From assembly GCF_004364585.1 (NCBI RefSeq), contig NZ_SOAN01000002.1, positions 284,530 through 348,529 of the forward strand: a stretch of 64,000 nucleotides of DNA, in the 5' to 3' direction. Both the position numbers and the translations under genes were made by a program. The DNA is from Nesterenkonia aurantiaca. GTDB taxonomy: Bacteria > Actinomycetota > Actinomycetes > Actinomycetales > Micrococcaceae. The notes under the pieces were generated by a model. That model had not been told where the DNA came from. It searched no databases and saw nothing but the letters and a program-made list of their open reading frames with translations. Of this stretch, positions 36,471 through 45,118 are shown piece after piece. The first letter of the stretch is position 1. Every line of letters begins with the position of its first letter.

Positions 36471-37425
36471 GCTGCGCAAGCTCGCGCGACAGATTGTCCC
36501 GGGCCTGAGGCTCCCAGCGCTGGATTCCCGTGGCAGTGCGAAACAGCGAGGGAGAGCCGAGCAGCTGCCGGAGCACCTGTGCCCTGCCGTGGCGGAAATC
36601 TTCCTCAGCCACATGGCTGTAGTCCACCCGCACGGCCGCGGTGTAGCGCGCATAGTCATCCGGCGCCTGAGCGAGCACCTGGAGGTCGGCGTCCACCAAC
36701 ACGGCCCCCCTGCGATCGGCAGGGTGAGGATCGTGACTCGCCGTGAGTCGAACCAGCCGCGCGGTCTCTTCCACCGCGTGCTCGGGAAGCAGCGCCTCGA
36801 GCCGGGTTTCCGCCAGCGTCGCTGACTCCTGCTCATCGGTTCCGGCGACGCCGGTGTAGACGGCGTCGTGGAACCAGGCGGCCAGGGCCACGACCGGACG
36901 CTGTCCTGTCTCGAGCTCTCCCGCCCGCTGCAGCGTGCCCACACCGCGCAGCACCGCGCTGAGGTGGGTCGGCGCATGATAGCTCCGGTGCGGCTCGGAC
37001 CAGCGGGTGAGCAGCTCCTCGCCCAGCGCCAACCACGCCCCGTCCGCGGCGAGCGAGCGGGTCAGCGCAGTGCCGTCCTCGGTCTCACCGGCAGATTCGG
37101 CCAAGGCCCACTGCGTCCCCAATCGAACCCAGGCGCGCAGGAGATTCCGGCGCAGCTTCTCGGGTCGCTGCTCGGCCGGGATGCGCAGCCCGCAACCGAG
37201 CAGGATCCGGGTCAGCTCACGCCCCGAGACCGGCACCGCGCCCAGCGCCGTGAGGTCCTCGAAACGGTGGGCCGGGACATCGTAATGGTCCTGGTCGAAG
37301 GCGCGGATGCTGATTCCAGCGGCACCGGCGATACGGTGCAGCTCCTCGAGGGAATGATCCGAGATCAGATGGGAGAACACGGTGCCGTGGGCTGGCCAGC
37401 TGGGCGGGTCGATGTAGATCGTCAT
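36457..37425 (-). CDS. DUF4031 domain fused to an HD-type phosphohydrolase-like domain
   Basis: A 322-residue two-part protein. Residues 1-85 are DUF4031 (TIYIDPPSWPAHGTVFSHLISD, DHYDVPAHRFEDL). After a linker, residues 120-310 resemble uncharacterised HD-superfamily proteins: HRSYHAPTHL, AAWFHDAVYTG with the HD pair, LTASHDPH, and VLVDADLQVLA with a later metal-ligand Asp. The ATG at 37425 has GGAGGAG just upstream. The function of neither part is known; the HD part suggests phosphate-ester cleavage. Confidence 0.78.
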   Translation of the reverse strand: MTIYIDPPSWPAHGTVFSHLISDHSLEELHRIAGAAGISIRAFDQDHYDVPAHRFEDLTALGAVPVSGRELTRILLGCGLRIPAEQRPEKLRRNLLRAWVRLGTQWALAESAGETEDGTALTRSLAADGAWLALGEELLTRWSEPHRSYHAPTHLSAVLRGVGTLQRAGELETGQRPVVALAAWFHDAVYTGVAGTDEQESATLAETRLEALLPEHAVEETARLVRLTASHDPHPADRRGAVLVDADLQVLAQAPDDYARYTAAVRVDYSHVAEEDFRHGRAQVLRQLLGSPSLFRTATGIQRWEPQARDNLSRELAQLSRR

Positions 37426-37540
37426 CTCGACTCCTCCCGGCCATCGCGGCCGTCGTCACGGTTTCATTCTGCGGAAAACACGAAACACCCTGCTCATCCG
37501 TATAGGACAGTCTATGGAGGGTATCCAGGGAGCCGGTAAA

Positions 37541-37551
37541 GTGTCTTACAC
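37541..37551. promoter_or_regulatory. Palindrome GTGTCTTACAC upstream of the TAXI-TRAP operon
   Basis: GTGT and ACAC around a 3-nt centre, similar in shape to GntR-family operators, lie in the 237-nt divergent region. TAGGGT at about 37556-37561 could be a promoter -10 next to it. A second short inverted repeat, ATAG/CTAT, is at 37502-37515. No GntR gene is in the window. Confidence 0.35.
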
Positions 37552-37662
37552 CACGGTAGGGTGGCTGACTACACATCGCACCGTGTACTCAACCCGCTGG
37601 GCACTCAACGAACCTCTGACGACCCACCGCACCTTTGAATCACTTGACTGAGGAGAAGACTC

Positions 37663-38667
37663 ATGAAAATGCGTCGCACAACAATTGCAGTCACTGCTGC
37701 AGCCGCTCTTGCCCTGTCCGCCTGTGGCGGAGACGACAACGGTGGAGACGAAGACGTCCAGACCGGAGACGAGGACAGCTTCACCAATGAGCTGACGTTC
37801 GGCACCGGTGGCGTCGCCGGCACCTACTTCCCGCTGGGCGATGAGCTCGCCTCGATCTTCGAGGACAACATCGAAGATGTCTCGGTCACCGCGATCGAGA
37901 CCGGCGGCTCCGCAGACAACCTGGGCGGCATCTTCCAGGAAGAGATGCAGCTCGGCCTGACCCAGAACGACACCGCAGAGATGGGCGTCAACGGCGAGAT
38001 CGATGACCTCGACGGCATGGAGCTGGACAACTTCGGCTGGATCGCGAACCTCTACCCCGAGGCCGCGCACATCATCGTCCGCGAAGACTCCGGCATCGAA
38101 TCCATCGAGGACCTCGAGGGCCAGACCATCGCCGTGGGCGACGTCGGCTCCGGCACCCGCGCGATCTCCGACGCTATCCTCTCCACCCACGGCATCGAGG
38201 AAGGCGACTACACCGCTGAAGTCGCCGACTTCGGCACCTCCACCGAGATGCTCGCCGACGGCCAGATCGATGCGTCGATCTTCGTGGTCGGCGTTCCCGT
38301 GGCTGGTCTGACCCAGCTGGCAGCCTCCACCGATGTCGCGCTGCTCGGCATCGAGGATGACATGACCGAGTCCATCTCCGGTGAGTCCGGCGCCGAGTCC
38401 TATGACATCTCCGCCGACGCCTACGACTTCCTCGACGAGGACGTCACCACGGTCTCGGTGTTCGCGGCCCTGGTCGCCTCCACCACCCAGGTCAGCGAGG
38501 ACCTCGGCTACGAGATCACCGCCGCCACCCTGGAGAACGCCGAGGACGTGACCCTTGAGATCGGCGAGAACATCAGCGAGGAGAACGCCCTGACCGGCAT
38601 CGGGAGCATCCCGCTGCACCCCGGCGCGGAGCGTTACTTCGAAGAGCAGGGCATTGACCTGCCGTGA
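37663..38667 (+). CDS. TAXI-family TRAP transporter solute-binding lipoprotein
   Basis: A 334-residue periplasmic-type receptor. Signal peptide and lipobox LSAC place lipidated Cys21 at the mature start. TAXI features: LTFGTGGVAGTYFPLGDELA, ETGGSADNL, QNDTAEMG, and GQTIAVGDVGSGTRAISDAIL. The mature protein is very acidic. GAGGAGA lies 9-10 nt before the ATG. It is the first gene of a two-gene operon with the fused permease. Known TAXI ligands are mostly carboxylates such as glutamate or 2-oxoglutarate; the ligand here is not determined. Confidence 0.93.
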   Translation: MKMRRTTIAVTAAAALALSACGGDDNGGDEDVQTGDEDSFTNELTFGTGGVAGTYFPLGDELASIFEDNIEDVSVTAIETGGSADNLGGIFQEEMQLGLTQNDTAEMGVNGEIDDLDGMELDNFGWIANLYPEAAHIIVREDSGIESIEDLEGQTIAVGDVGSGTRAISDAILSTHGIEEGDYTAEVADFGTSTEMLADGQIDASIFVVGVPVAGLTQLAASTDVALLGIEDDMTESISGESGAESYDISADAYDFLDEDVTTVSVFAALVASTTQVSEDLGYEITAATLENAEDVTLEIGENISEENALTGIGSIPLHPGAERYFEEQGIDLP

Positions 38668-40784
38668 CACGCAGCACTGCTGAGAATCGTTCCCCGGCTC
38701 CTGCTGATGTGCAGGAGCCGGGGGTCGGTGGTGAGGAGCGCGCAGCCGAGATCCTTCGGAAGGTCGACACCTCGAGCCGCTTCCGGACGGATCTGGGCTG
38801 GTGGACATGGATCGTGGGCGGCCTCTCGGTGGCCTTCACGCTCTACCACCTCTATTACGCACTCGAGCGACCCTTCACCGGCTGGATCCACGGCGCGCTG
38901 CACCTCGCAGGCGCCACCTCCCTGATCTTCCTGCTCTACCCGGCGAGCAAGAGGCTGCTCAACGCCACGCCCAGCGGTGTGCTCTGGAAAGACCTGCTGC
39001 TAGGCCGTGGCCGGGGAGTTCCCTGGTACGACGCACTGCTGGCCGCGGCAGGCATGGCGGTCAACCTCTACATCGTCTTCCGCTACGAGTACCTGGTCGG
39101 CAACGCCGTGCAGATCCTCGGCTTCAGCGCGCTGGACTACACCGTGGCCGTGGCCGGCACCCTGCTGGTCCTGGAAGCCACCCGTCGCTGCGTCGGCCTG
39201 CCCATCGTGATCATCGCCGCCTGCGCCATCGCCTACGCCATCTTCGGCAATATGAGCCCGATCTTCCCGCACCGCGGACGATCCTGGGACGCCTTCGCCA
39301 CGGAGACCTTCCTCTCCACGCGCTCGATCTTCGGCACCCCGCTGCAGGTCTCGGCGAACTTCATCTTCCTCTTCCTGCTCTTCGCGGTGGTCCTGCTTCG
39401 GACCAACATCGGACAGTTCTTCAACGACCTGGCCTTCCGCGCGGCAGGCAAGTACACCGGTGGCCCGGCCAAGGCCGCCGTCGCCGCCTCGGGCCTCCAG
39501 GGCATGGTCTCCGGGTCCTCGGTGGCCAACACCGTGGCCTCCGGCTCGTTCACGATCCCGATCATGAAGAAGGCCGGGTTCAAGCCGCACTTCGCCGCCG
39601 CCACCGAGGCCACGGCCTCCACCGGTGGACAGCTGATGCCCCCGATCATGGGTGCTGCGGCGTTCATCATGGCGCAGAACGTGCCGAACCTGGAGTACAA
39701 CGAGCTGATCGTCATCGCGATCATCCCGGCGCTGCTCTACTTCCTGGGTGCGTTCCTCTCGGTGCACTTCGAGGCGAAGCGCCGGGAGATCAAGGGTCTG
39801 CCGGTCGAAGAGCTGCCCAGCATCCGGTCGCTGGTCACCCGCGCCGACCTGCTCCTGCCGCTGGTCGTGATCATCAGCACGCTGATCGCCGGACTGACGC
39901 CCACCCGGGCGGCGCTGCTGGGCATCGCGACGGCGATCGTGCTGAGCTTCTTCCGGTCCTCCACCCGGCTGAACGTGCGCGGATTCGTGGAGCTGTTCAT
40001 CGCCGCCGCGCGCACCGCTCTGCCGGTGATCGCGGCCTGTGCCACGGCCGGCATCGTGGCAGGAACCGTGACTGCAACGGGGCTGGGCGGCCAGCTCGGC
40101 CGCGGACTGGTGTCCCTGGCCGGCGGCAGCTTCCTGCTGGTGCTCTTCTTCGTGATGATCGCCTGCATCATCCTCGGCATGGGCCTGCCGACCACTGCGA
40201 ACTACGTGGTGACCGCCTCGGTCGCGGCGCCGATCTTGTACAACAACTTCGACGTCCCGCTGATCGCGGCGCACATGTTCGTGTTCTTCTTCGGCATCCT
40301 CGCCGACATCACGCCACCGGTCTGTCTGGCGGCCTACGCCGGCGCGGGCATCGCCGGGGCCAACCCGATGGCCGCCGGTGTGGCGGCGGTGAAGATCGCG
40401 CTGGCCGGGTTCCTGATCCCGTATGTGTTCATCCTGCAGCCGGCGCTGCTGCTGCAGGGAACCTGGGACGAGCTCACGATTGCCCTTGTCACCGTGATCG
40501 TGGGGTTGATCGCATTGTCCTCGGGCCTTGCCGGGTATCTGTTCCTGCGCGCCACGGTCATCGAGCGGACGCTGTTGATCGTCGGCGGTCTGCTGCTGAT
40601 CTACCCGGATCTGACCTTCTCGGTGGGCGGCATGGTCGCCCTCGCCGTGGCTGTGGCGCTGCAGTTCATACGCCGCGGACGTGGGGACGGATCTGCGGAG
40701 AAGTCCGCATCCGAGGACGACGGCGCCCAGGTCAGCGCGCGCGGTGGCGGTTCTGTGGAGAACCCCGCACCGGGGATGGCCTGA
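38664..40784 (+). CDS. TRAP transporter fused permease (DctQ-DctM type)
   Basis: A 706-residue membrane protein joining the small (DctQ-like, about residues 45-165) and large (DctM-like, about 180-660) TRAP permease parts, as is typical of TAXI systems. Conserved DctM blocks include GLQGMVSGSSVANTVASGSFTIP, TEATASTGGQLMPPIMGAAAF, and GLPTTANYVVTASVAAPIL. Substrate is imported with Na+ or H+. It starts with GTG in a GTGA overlap with the receptor stop. A short Gly/Ser/Asp-rich cytoplasmic tail ends the protein, and a strong hairpin follows. Confidence 0.93.
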   Translation: MTRSTAENRSPAPADVQEPGVGGEERAAEILRKVDTSSRFRTDLGWWTWIVGGLSVAFTLYHLYYALERPFTGWIHGALHLAGATSLIFLLYPASKRLLNATPSGVLWKDLLLGRGRGVPWYDALLAAAGMAVNLYIVFRYEYLVGNAVQILGFSALDYTVAVAGTLLVLEATRRCVGLPIVIIAACAIAYAIFGNMSPIFPHRGRSWDAFATETFLSTRSIFGTPLQVSANFIFLFLLFAVVLLRTNIGQFFNDLAFRAAGKYTGGPAKAAVAASGLQGMVSGSSVANTVASGSFTIPIMKKAGFKPHFAAATEATASTGGQLMPPIMGAAAFIMAQNVPNLEYNELIVIAIIPALLYFLGAFLSVHFEAKRREIKGLPVEELPSIRSLVTRADLLLPLVVIISTLIAGLTPTRAALLGIATAIVLSFFRSSTRLNVRGFVELFIAAARTALPVIAACATAGIVAGTVTATGLGGQLGRGLVSLAGGSFLLVLFFVMIACIILGMGLPTTANYVVTASVAAPILYNNFDVPLIAAHMFVFFFGILADITPPVCLAAYAGAGIAGANPMAAGVAAVKIALAGFLIPYVFILQPALLLQGTWDELTIALVTVIVGLIALSSGLAGYLFLRATVIERTLLIVGGLLLIYPDLTFSVGGMVALAVAVALQFIRRGRGDGSAEKSASEDDGAQVSARGGGSVENPAPGMA

Positions 40785-40814
40785 GCCGGAACGCCCCTGC
40801 TGAACACGCTGGAC

Positions 40815-40867
40815 CCTGCAACACCGAGGGCCCGACCGGAATCCGGTCGGGCCCTCGGTGTTGCAGG
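40815..40867. terminator. Perfect 26-bp hairpin, probable bidirectional terminator
   Basis: Arms 40815-40840 and 40842-40867 are exact inverted copies around a single central base, between the convergent TRAP permease and Lrp-like genes. No T-run. Confidence 0.8.
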
Positions 40868-40876
40868 ACGGTGGTG

Positions 40877-41155
40877 CTACTCCCCGCCGAGGCTGAAGCT
40901 CGCCTCGAGCTCCTGGTCCGAATAGGTCCGGAACGCGACCATCGTCTCGGTGTCATGGACCGTGGCCACCTTGGAGATCTTCGCCGGGACCAGGTCGCTG
41001 AGATCCTCCAGGTTCGGGGTCTTCACCATCGCGACCAGGTCCCACTTGCCGGTGACCGAATAGACCGCCTGGACCTCTTCGATGTTGGCGATGTCCTGCG
41101 CGGACTCAGGGATCCGATGGGGATCGGTCTTCATCATCACGAATGCGGTGACCAT
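40877..41155 (-). CDS. Stand-alone Lrp/AsnC ligand-binding (RAM) domain protein
   Basis: A 92-residue protein consisting only of the amino-acid-sensing domain: VTAFVMMKTDPHRIPESAQDI, VYSVTGKWDLVAMVKTPNLEDLSDLV, and KVATVHDTETMVAF. It has no helix-turn-helix, so it cannot bind DNA by itself; relatives may act with full-length Lrp proteins or as effector-binding oligomers. AAAGG lies about 9 nt before the ATG. It sits directly downstream of the N-acylamino-acid racemase cluster on the same strand (76 nt gap). Confidence 0.86.
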   Translation of the reverse strand: MVTAFVMMKTDPHRIPESAQDIANIEEVQAVYSVTGKWDLVAMVKTPNLEDLSDLVPAKISKVATVHDTETMVAFRTYSDQELEASFSLGGE

Positions 41156-41231
41156 GGTGATCGCTGCCTTTCAGCCGGTGAGACTTCTCGAGCGCTGCTC
41201 CCTGTCAGGATACTGCGCCACAGGCGGAGGC

Positions 41232-42362
41232 TCAGGCCTTGAACCGTTGCTGCCTGGTCGCATGCGCCGCGATGACCTCGGGGAGCACGCCGTGCCCCAG
41301 CCCCGGCGCGGTCGGGACCTGCACCACTCCGCGCTCGGCGGTGACCGGGGGATCGATGATGTCCTGGGCATAGTATTTGCTCGAGGCCGAGACGTCGGAG
41401 GGCAGGGTGAAGCCGGGCAGCGAGGAGAGCGCCACATTGGCCAGTCGGCCGACGCCGAACTCATGCATCCCTCCGCACCAGACCGGCCAGCCCGCGGCCG
41501 AGGCCATGGCATGGGCGTCGCGCGCAGCGCTGAGTCCGCCCATGCGGGAGACCTTGATGTTGAGCACGTTGCCGGCCTTCAGCGCCAGCGCGGTGCGCAG
41601 GTCGTCCAGGGTCTCGACCGACTCGTCCAGGCAGACCGGGGTGTCCAGGGCTGCGGTCAGCTTGGCGTGGTCCAGGAAGTTCTTCGGCGCGAAGGGCTGC
41701 TCGATCATGGTCAGCCGGAACGGATCCAGGGCGCGCAGCACATCGAAGGCCGCCTCGCCGCCGGCTTCGGCGGTCCCCGGGTAGGCGCCGTTGGCGTCGA
41801 CGTGGACATCGAGATCAGGGAAGGCCTCACGCACGGCCCGGACCGGCTCCACGTCCCAGCCGGGTGCGATCTTCAGCTTCACCCGGGGATAGCCGGACTC
41901 CACGTGGCGGGTGACCTCGGTCAGCAGCGCCTCGATGCTGGGCTCTATGCCCAGGGAGACGCCCGCGACCACGGAGTCACGGTCCCCGCCGAGAGCCCGC
42001 GCCAGCGGCACCGACTCAGCGGCGGTCCACAGCGTCCAGGCGGCCATCTCGATCCCGGCCTTGGCGAAATAGTTGCCGCGCACCTTGGCATAGAGTCCGG
42101 CGATCTCGTCGGGGTGGACCCACTCTGCGCCGAGCACCGCGGGAATCAGGTGATCGACGGCGGTCTGCCAGGCCGTCGTGGTGGTCTCGGGGGCATAGAA
42201 GGGACCGGCGGGGGAGGCGATCTCGCCCCAGCCGGTGGTGCCGTCCTCTGCGGTCATCTCCACCAGGAGGTGGCGCAGCGAGGATTTCCGGTGCGAGCTG
42301 GTCTCGAAGGCATGTCGCAGGGGCAGCTCGACGTCGTGGAGCACGATCTCTGTGGCGCGCAT
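41232..42362 (-). CDS. Enolase-superfamily racemase: N-succinyl/N-acylamino-acid racemase or o-succinylbenzoate synthase-like (MenC family)
   Basis: A 376-residue enolase-superfamily enzyme. Catalytic features of the MenC/NSAR group: the VKLKIAPGWD region carrying the K-x-K acid/base lysine, metal ligands in VHVDANG, IEQPF and CLDES, and the second lysine in NIKVSRMGG. MenC-like enzymes often racemise N-succinylamino acids instead of, or as well as, making o-succinylbenzoate. No menaquinone gene is nearby, whereas a COG3375-like GNAT and an M20 amidohydrolase are, so racemase is the better call. The ATG at 42362 shares a base with the upstream stop (TGATG). Confidence 0.87.
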   Translation of the reverse strand: MRATEIVLHDVELPLRHAFETSSHRKSSLRHLLVEMTAEDGTTGWGEIASPAGPFYAPETTTTAWQTAVDHLIPAVLGAEWVHPDEIAGLYAKVRGNYFAKAGIEMAAWTLWTAAESVPLARALGGDRDSVVAGVSLGIEPSIEALLTEVTRHVESGYPRVKLKIAPGWDVEPVRAVREAFPDLDVHVDANGAYPGTAEAGGEAAFDVLRALDPFRLTMIEQPFAPKNFLDHAKLTAALDTPVCLDESVETLDDLRTALALKAGNVLNIKVSRMGGLSAARDAHAMASAAGWPVWCGGMHEFGVGRLANVALSSLPGFTLPSDVSASSKYYAQDIIDPPVTAERGVVQVPTAPGLGHGVLPEVIAAHATRQQRFKA

Positions 42363-43063
42363 CAGATATACAGTCCCATCTCTTGGATCAGTGATTCTCT
42401 CTCGGTCAGCCGACGGCGGCTGCCCTTGGCACTTGCGGTGGTCAGCGCGGTGAGCAGGTGGATCACCGCAGCGATGCCGGTGGCGGAGTCCGTCACCGAG
42501 GCGGAGTCGGTGGGCACGATCACGAGCTCGCTGGCGGGCTCCACCAGCGGTGACTCGGTCGAATCGGTCACCGCAACCACGGTGCCCCCGCGCTGGGCGA
42601 AGGCTCGCACCAGTTCGGCGGTCTCCCGGCGGTATCGGCGCAGCGAGAACGCGACCAGGACGTCGGTGCCGCGCACATCGGTGAGCACGTCGATGCTGCG
42701 AGTGCTCTGGCCGTCGATGAGCGAGACCTGGGAGAGCCCGTGGGAGAGGTCCAGGTCCAGCAGGTGCGCGAAGGCGGCCGACCTGCCGTGGCCCACGATG
42801 AAACGGCGGCGCGCTCCGGCGATCAGCGCCGCGGCCCGGGCCACCGATTCCTCGGTCTCGAAGCTGGCGAAGACCCGTTCCAGGTTCTCGCGCTCCTTGC
42901 GGATCAGGCGGGCCTGCAGGGTCTTGGCCGAGGCGCGCGGGGCCATGCTGGCTCCGAAGCGCGCGGCCGGATTGTCCGGCCCGCGGTGGGTCTGCGGCGT
43001 CCTCTCCTCGGGTGGGTCCTGCGGCCCACCGATCGGGGATGCCCCGCTCTCGATCCCGCTCAT
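42362..43063 (-). CDS. SIS-domain protein related to MurR/RpiR regulators, apparently lacking a full DNA-binding domain
   Basis: A 233-residue protein. The sugar-isomerase (SIS) domain, about residues 75-205, is clear: RFIVGHGRSAAFAHLL, SRSI-like DVLTDVRGTDVLVAFSLRRYRRET, and GGTVVAVTDSTESPLVEPA. Regulators of the MurR/RpiR family begin with an HTH of about 75 residues, but here the first 60 residues are proline- and glycine-rich and show no HTH; only the linker helix (LIRKERENLERVFASF) is recognisable. It may sense a small molecule without binding DNA. It sits between the GNAT and racemase genes with ATGA and TGATG junctions. Confidence 0.75.
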   Translation of the reverse strand: MSGIESGASPIGGPQDPPEERTPQTHRGPDNPAARFGASMAPRASAKTLQARLIRKERENLERVFASFETEESVARAAALIAGARRRFIVGHGRSAAFAHLLDLDLSHGLSQVSLIDGQSTRSIDVLTDVRGTDVLVAFSLRRYRRETAELVRAFAQRGGTVVAVTDSTESPLVEPASELVIVPTDSASVTDSATGIAAVIHLLTALTTASAKGSRRRLTERESLIQEMGLYI

Positions 43064-43893
43064 GCCCGCCGGGTGAAGCGGTAGACCGCCAGATCCTCGT
43101 CCACGCGGCGGCAGGAGACCGCCACGAACCCCTCGGTGAAGATCTCATGGAAGCGTGTGCGAAGCAGCTCGATCACGGTGGGGTCGGTGGGCTGCTGGGT
43201 GGGAACGGCGAGCGCCGTGGACTCGGCGTCGGCGCGGATCTCCCCGGCGACGGTGAGCGGGTGTGCCGCCAGCCCTGCCTCGAAGTCATCCTCAGACGCG
43301 CTCCGCTGGTCCCGTGTGGCCTGGTGGGGGGCGGTGCTCTTCTCGCCGAGTCGCCATTCCACGGTGATGCGGTCGGTGCCGGGCCCGGCAAGCGCGTCGC
43401 GGGTGAACCAACGGCCCTGTGCGCCGAGCACGTCGAGGTTGAAGTGGGCGTTGCGGCTGATCATCGGGTTGTAGGTCCAGCGCATCCGGCTCGATCCCTG
43501 CCGGTGGGCGACGGCGGCCTGGACGGTCTTCAGCGCCCGCCCGACCCCCTGGCCCTGCAGGTCAGCGGAGACCACTGCGGCCTGGGAGAAGTGGTAGACA
43601 TGCGGATCCTCCGGATCGGTCTCCACGGCGGTCCAGCCGAAGGCCATCCCGCGCAGGTCGCCGGCGGCGTCGAGTGCCCCGATGACGGTGCCGCCGTAGG
43701 TGAGCAGGTTCTTCAGCAGGCGGGCGTTGATGCCCTGGTCCTCCCCGCTGTAGGCGAAGACCTCACGGTAGAGCCGGCAGGCGGCTTCCAGCTCGGCGAC
43801 CTCGGTGAGGCCACGCACGGTGATTCCACCATCCAGGCTGATCGATTCCGGCATGGCGGGGGAAGCGGGTGCGGCTGCATCCTGATGTGTCAT
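43060..43893 (-). CDS. GNAT acyltransferase, COG3375-like (candidate D-amino-acid N-succinyltransferase)
   Basis: A 277-residue GNAT protein of the type found beside N-succinylamino-acid racemases. The GNAT core is visible in SQAAVVSADLQGQGVGRALK (acyl-CoA loop) and WTYNPMISRNAHFNLDVLGA, a block typical of COG3375. In Geobacillus kaustophilus the equivalent enzyme succinylates D-amino acids. The ATG at 43893 has AGAGGA 5 nt upstream. It is the first gene of a three-gene operon and is divergent from the M20 hydrolase across 51 nt. Confidence 0.83.
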   Translation of the reverse strand: MTHQDAAAPASPAMPESISLDGGITVRGLTEVAELEAACRLYREVFAYSGEDQGINARLLKNLLTYGGTVIGALDAAGDLRGMAFGWTAVETDPEDPHVYHFSQAAVVSADLQGQGVGRALKTVQAAVAHRQGSSRMRWTYNPMISRNAHFNLDVLGAQGRWFTRDALAGPGTDRITVEWRLGEKSTAPHQATRDQRSASEDDFEAGLAAHPLTVAGEIRADAESTALAVPTQQPTDPTVIELLRTRFHEIFTEGFVAVSCRRVDEDLAVYRFTRRA

Positions 43894-43932
43894 GCGGTCC
43901 TCTCGAGGCCTGGTCAATGTTCTTACGTTGCG

Positions 43933-43938
43933 TATCAT
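43933..43938 (+). promoter_or_regulatory. -10-like hexamer TATCAT of the M20 gene
   Basis: TATCAT ends 6 nt before the ATG at 43945 in the short divergent region shared with the GNAT gene; a leaderless start is likely. Confidence 0.45.
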
Positions 43939-43944
43939 AGCCTC

Positions 43945-45111
43945 ATGGACAACTCTTCTGGCACTGCTCTGCTTGATCTCGCAAGGAATCGGTATGACCG
44001 AACCCTGGAACTTCTGGAACGGATGGTGCTGACCGAGTCGCCCACGGGGGACGCTGCGGGGGTCTCTGCCGTCGCGGATCAGGTGCGCGAGCTCTTCGCC
44101 GAACACCACGCCGAGGTCTCCGTGCGGGAGGGGGAGTGGGGCACCCACCTGGTGATGGACATCCCCGGCGCAGGCGCCTCGCGAGATGCCGCACCGGTGC
44201 TCTTCATCGGTCATTCCGACACGGTGTGGCCGGAAGGGACGCTGGCGGAGATGCCCTTCCGCATCGAGGACGGCATCGCGTACGGTCCCGGGATCTTCGA
44301 CATGAAGTCTGGGCTGCTGATCATGCACCAGGGGCTCAGTGTCAGCGCGGAGCTGGGATCCTCCCGGCCGCCGGTGCGCGTGATCGTGGTCGGTGACGAG
44401 GAGATCGGCTCCCCGAGTTCCCGGGAGCTGCTGCTGGCCAGCGCCGAGGGAGTCAGCGCGGTACTCGGCTTCGAATCTCCTCACCCCGGTGGGGCGCTGA
44501 AGATGGGCCGGCTCGGCAGCACCAGGCTGCGCCTGGAGATCACCGGACGGGCCTCCCATGCGGCCCTGGATCCTGACGGTGGAGTCAACGCCATCGAGGA
44601 GCTGGTCGATCAGATCCTTGCGCTGCGGAAGATCGTCGGGTCCGCGCAGGAGGCCGCCCCGGGGGACGTGCTGTGCAATGTGGGGACCATCGCCGGTGGC
44701 GGAAAGACCAACGTGGTGCCCGCCGCGGCCTCGGTGGAGGTGGGACTGCGATTCCGAACCCCCGACGTGGAGAACCAGGTTCTGGCCTCGATCCGGGACC
44801 TGGCTCCGGTACGTCCGGATGCCCAGCTGCAGGTGCACACCCTGTCCCAGCGTCCCGCCTGGCAGGCCGACGCCGCGGACGAGGAGCTGCTCGCCGCCGT
44901 GGAAGCCGCTGCCCAGGACGCCGGACTGCCCGCCGTCGGCGGTCATCCCGCGGCCGGCGCCGGAGACACCAACTTTCTCGGTTCAGACCTGCCGACCCTC
45001 GACGGCCTGGGTCCCGACGGTGCGGGAGCCCACGCCGACCATGAGCAGGTCCGGCTGGAGTCGATCCCGGAACGGATCGCGCTGTTGGCGGCGCTGCTCG
45101 CTCGGCTCTGA
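43945..45111 (+). CDS. M20-family amidohydrolase (candidate N-acyl-L-amino-acid deacylase)
   Basis: A 388-residue zinc amidohydrolase of the carboxypeptidase G2/ArgE type. Metal and catalytic motifs: VLFIGHSDTVWPEGT, GPGIFDMKSG, VGDEEIGSPSS with the catalytic Glu, and AHADHEQV near the end. A dimerisation domain lies in the middle (GRASHAALDPDGGVNAIEELV). The family removes acyl or glutamyl groups from L-amino acids. The start at 43945 is where similarity begins; the frame is open far upstream without coding character. Divergent placement next to GNAT and racemase genes suggests it completes their pathway. Confidence 0.9.
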   Translation: MDNSSGTALLDLARNRYDRTLELLERMVLTESPTGDAAGVSAVADQVRELFAEHHAEVSVREGEWGTHLVMDIPGAGASRDAAPVLFIGHSDTVWPEGTLAEMPFRIEDGIAYGPGIFDMKSGLLIMHQGLSVSAELGSSRPPVRVIVVGDEEIGSPSSRELLLASAEGVSAVLGFESPHPGGALKMGRLGSTRLRLEITGRASHAALDPDGGVNAIEELVDQILALRKIVGSAQEAAPGDVLCNVGTIAGGGKTNVVPAAASVEVGLRFRTPDVENQVLASIRDLAPVRPDAQLQVHTLSQRPAWQADAADEELLAAVEAAAQDAGLPAVGGHPAAGAGDTNFLGSDLPTLDGLGPDGAGAHADHEQVRLESIPERIALLAALLARL

Positions 45112-45118
45112 TCCACGC

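Noticed and set aside
41232..42362. Calling the enolase-superfamily gene menC (o-succinylbenzoate synthase)
   Set aside because: Sequence alone cannot separate menC from N-acylamino-acid racemase, and the neighbours favour the racemase.
43012..43944. A longer N-terminus for the M20 hydrolase (frame open from 43012)
   Set aside because: The extension is antisense to the GNAT gene and has no conserved sequence; family similarity and a -10-like element fix the start at 43945.
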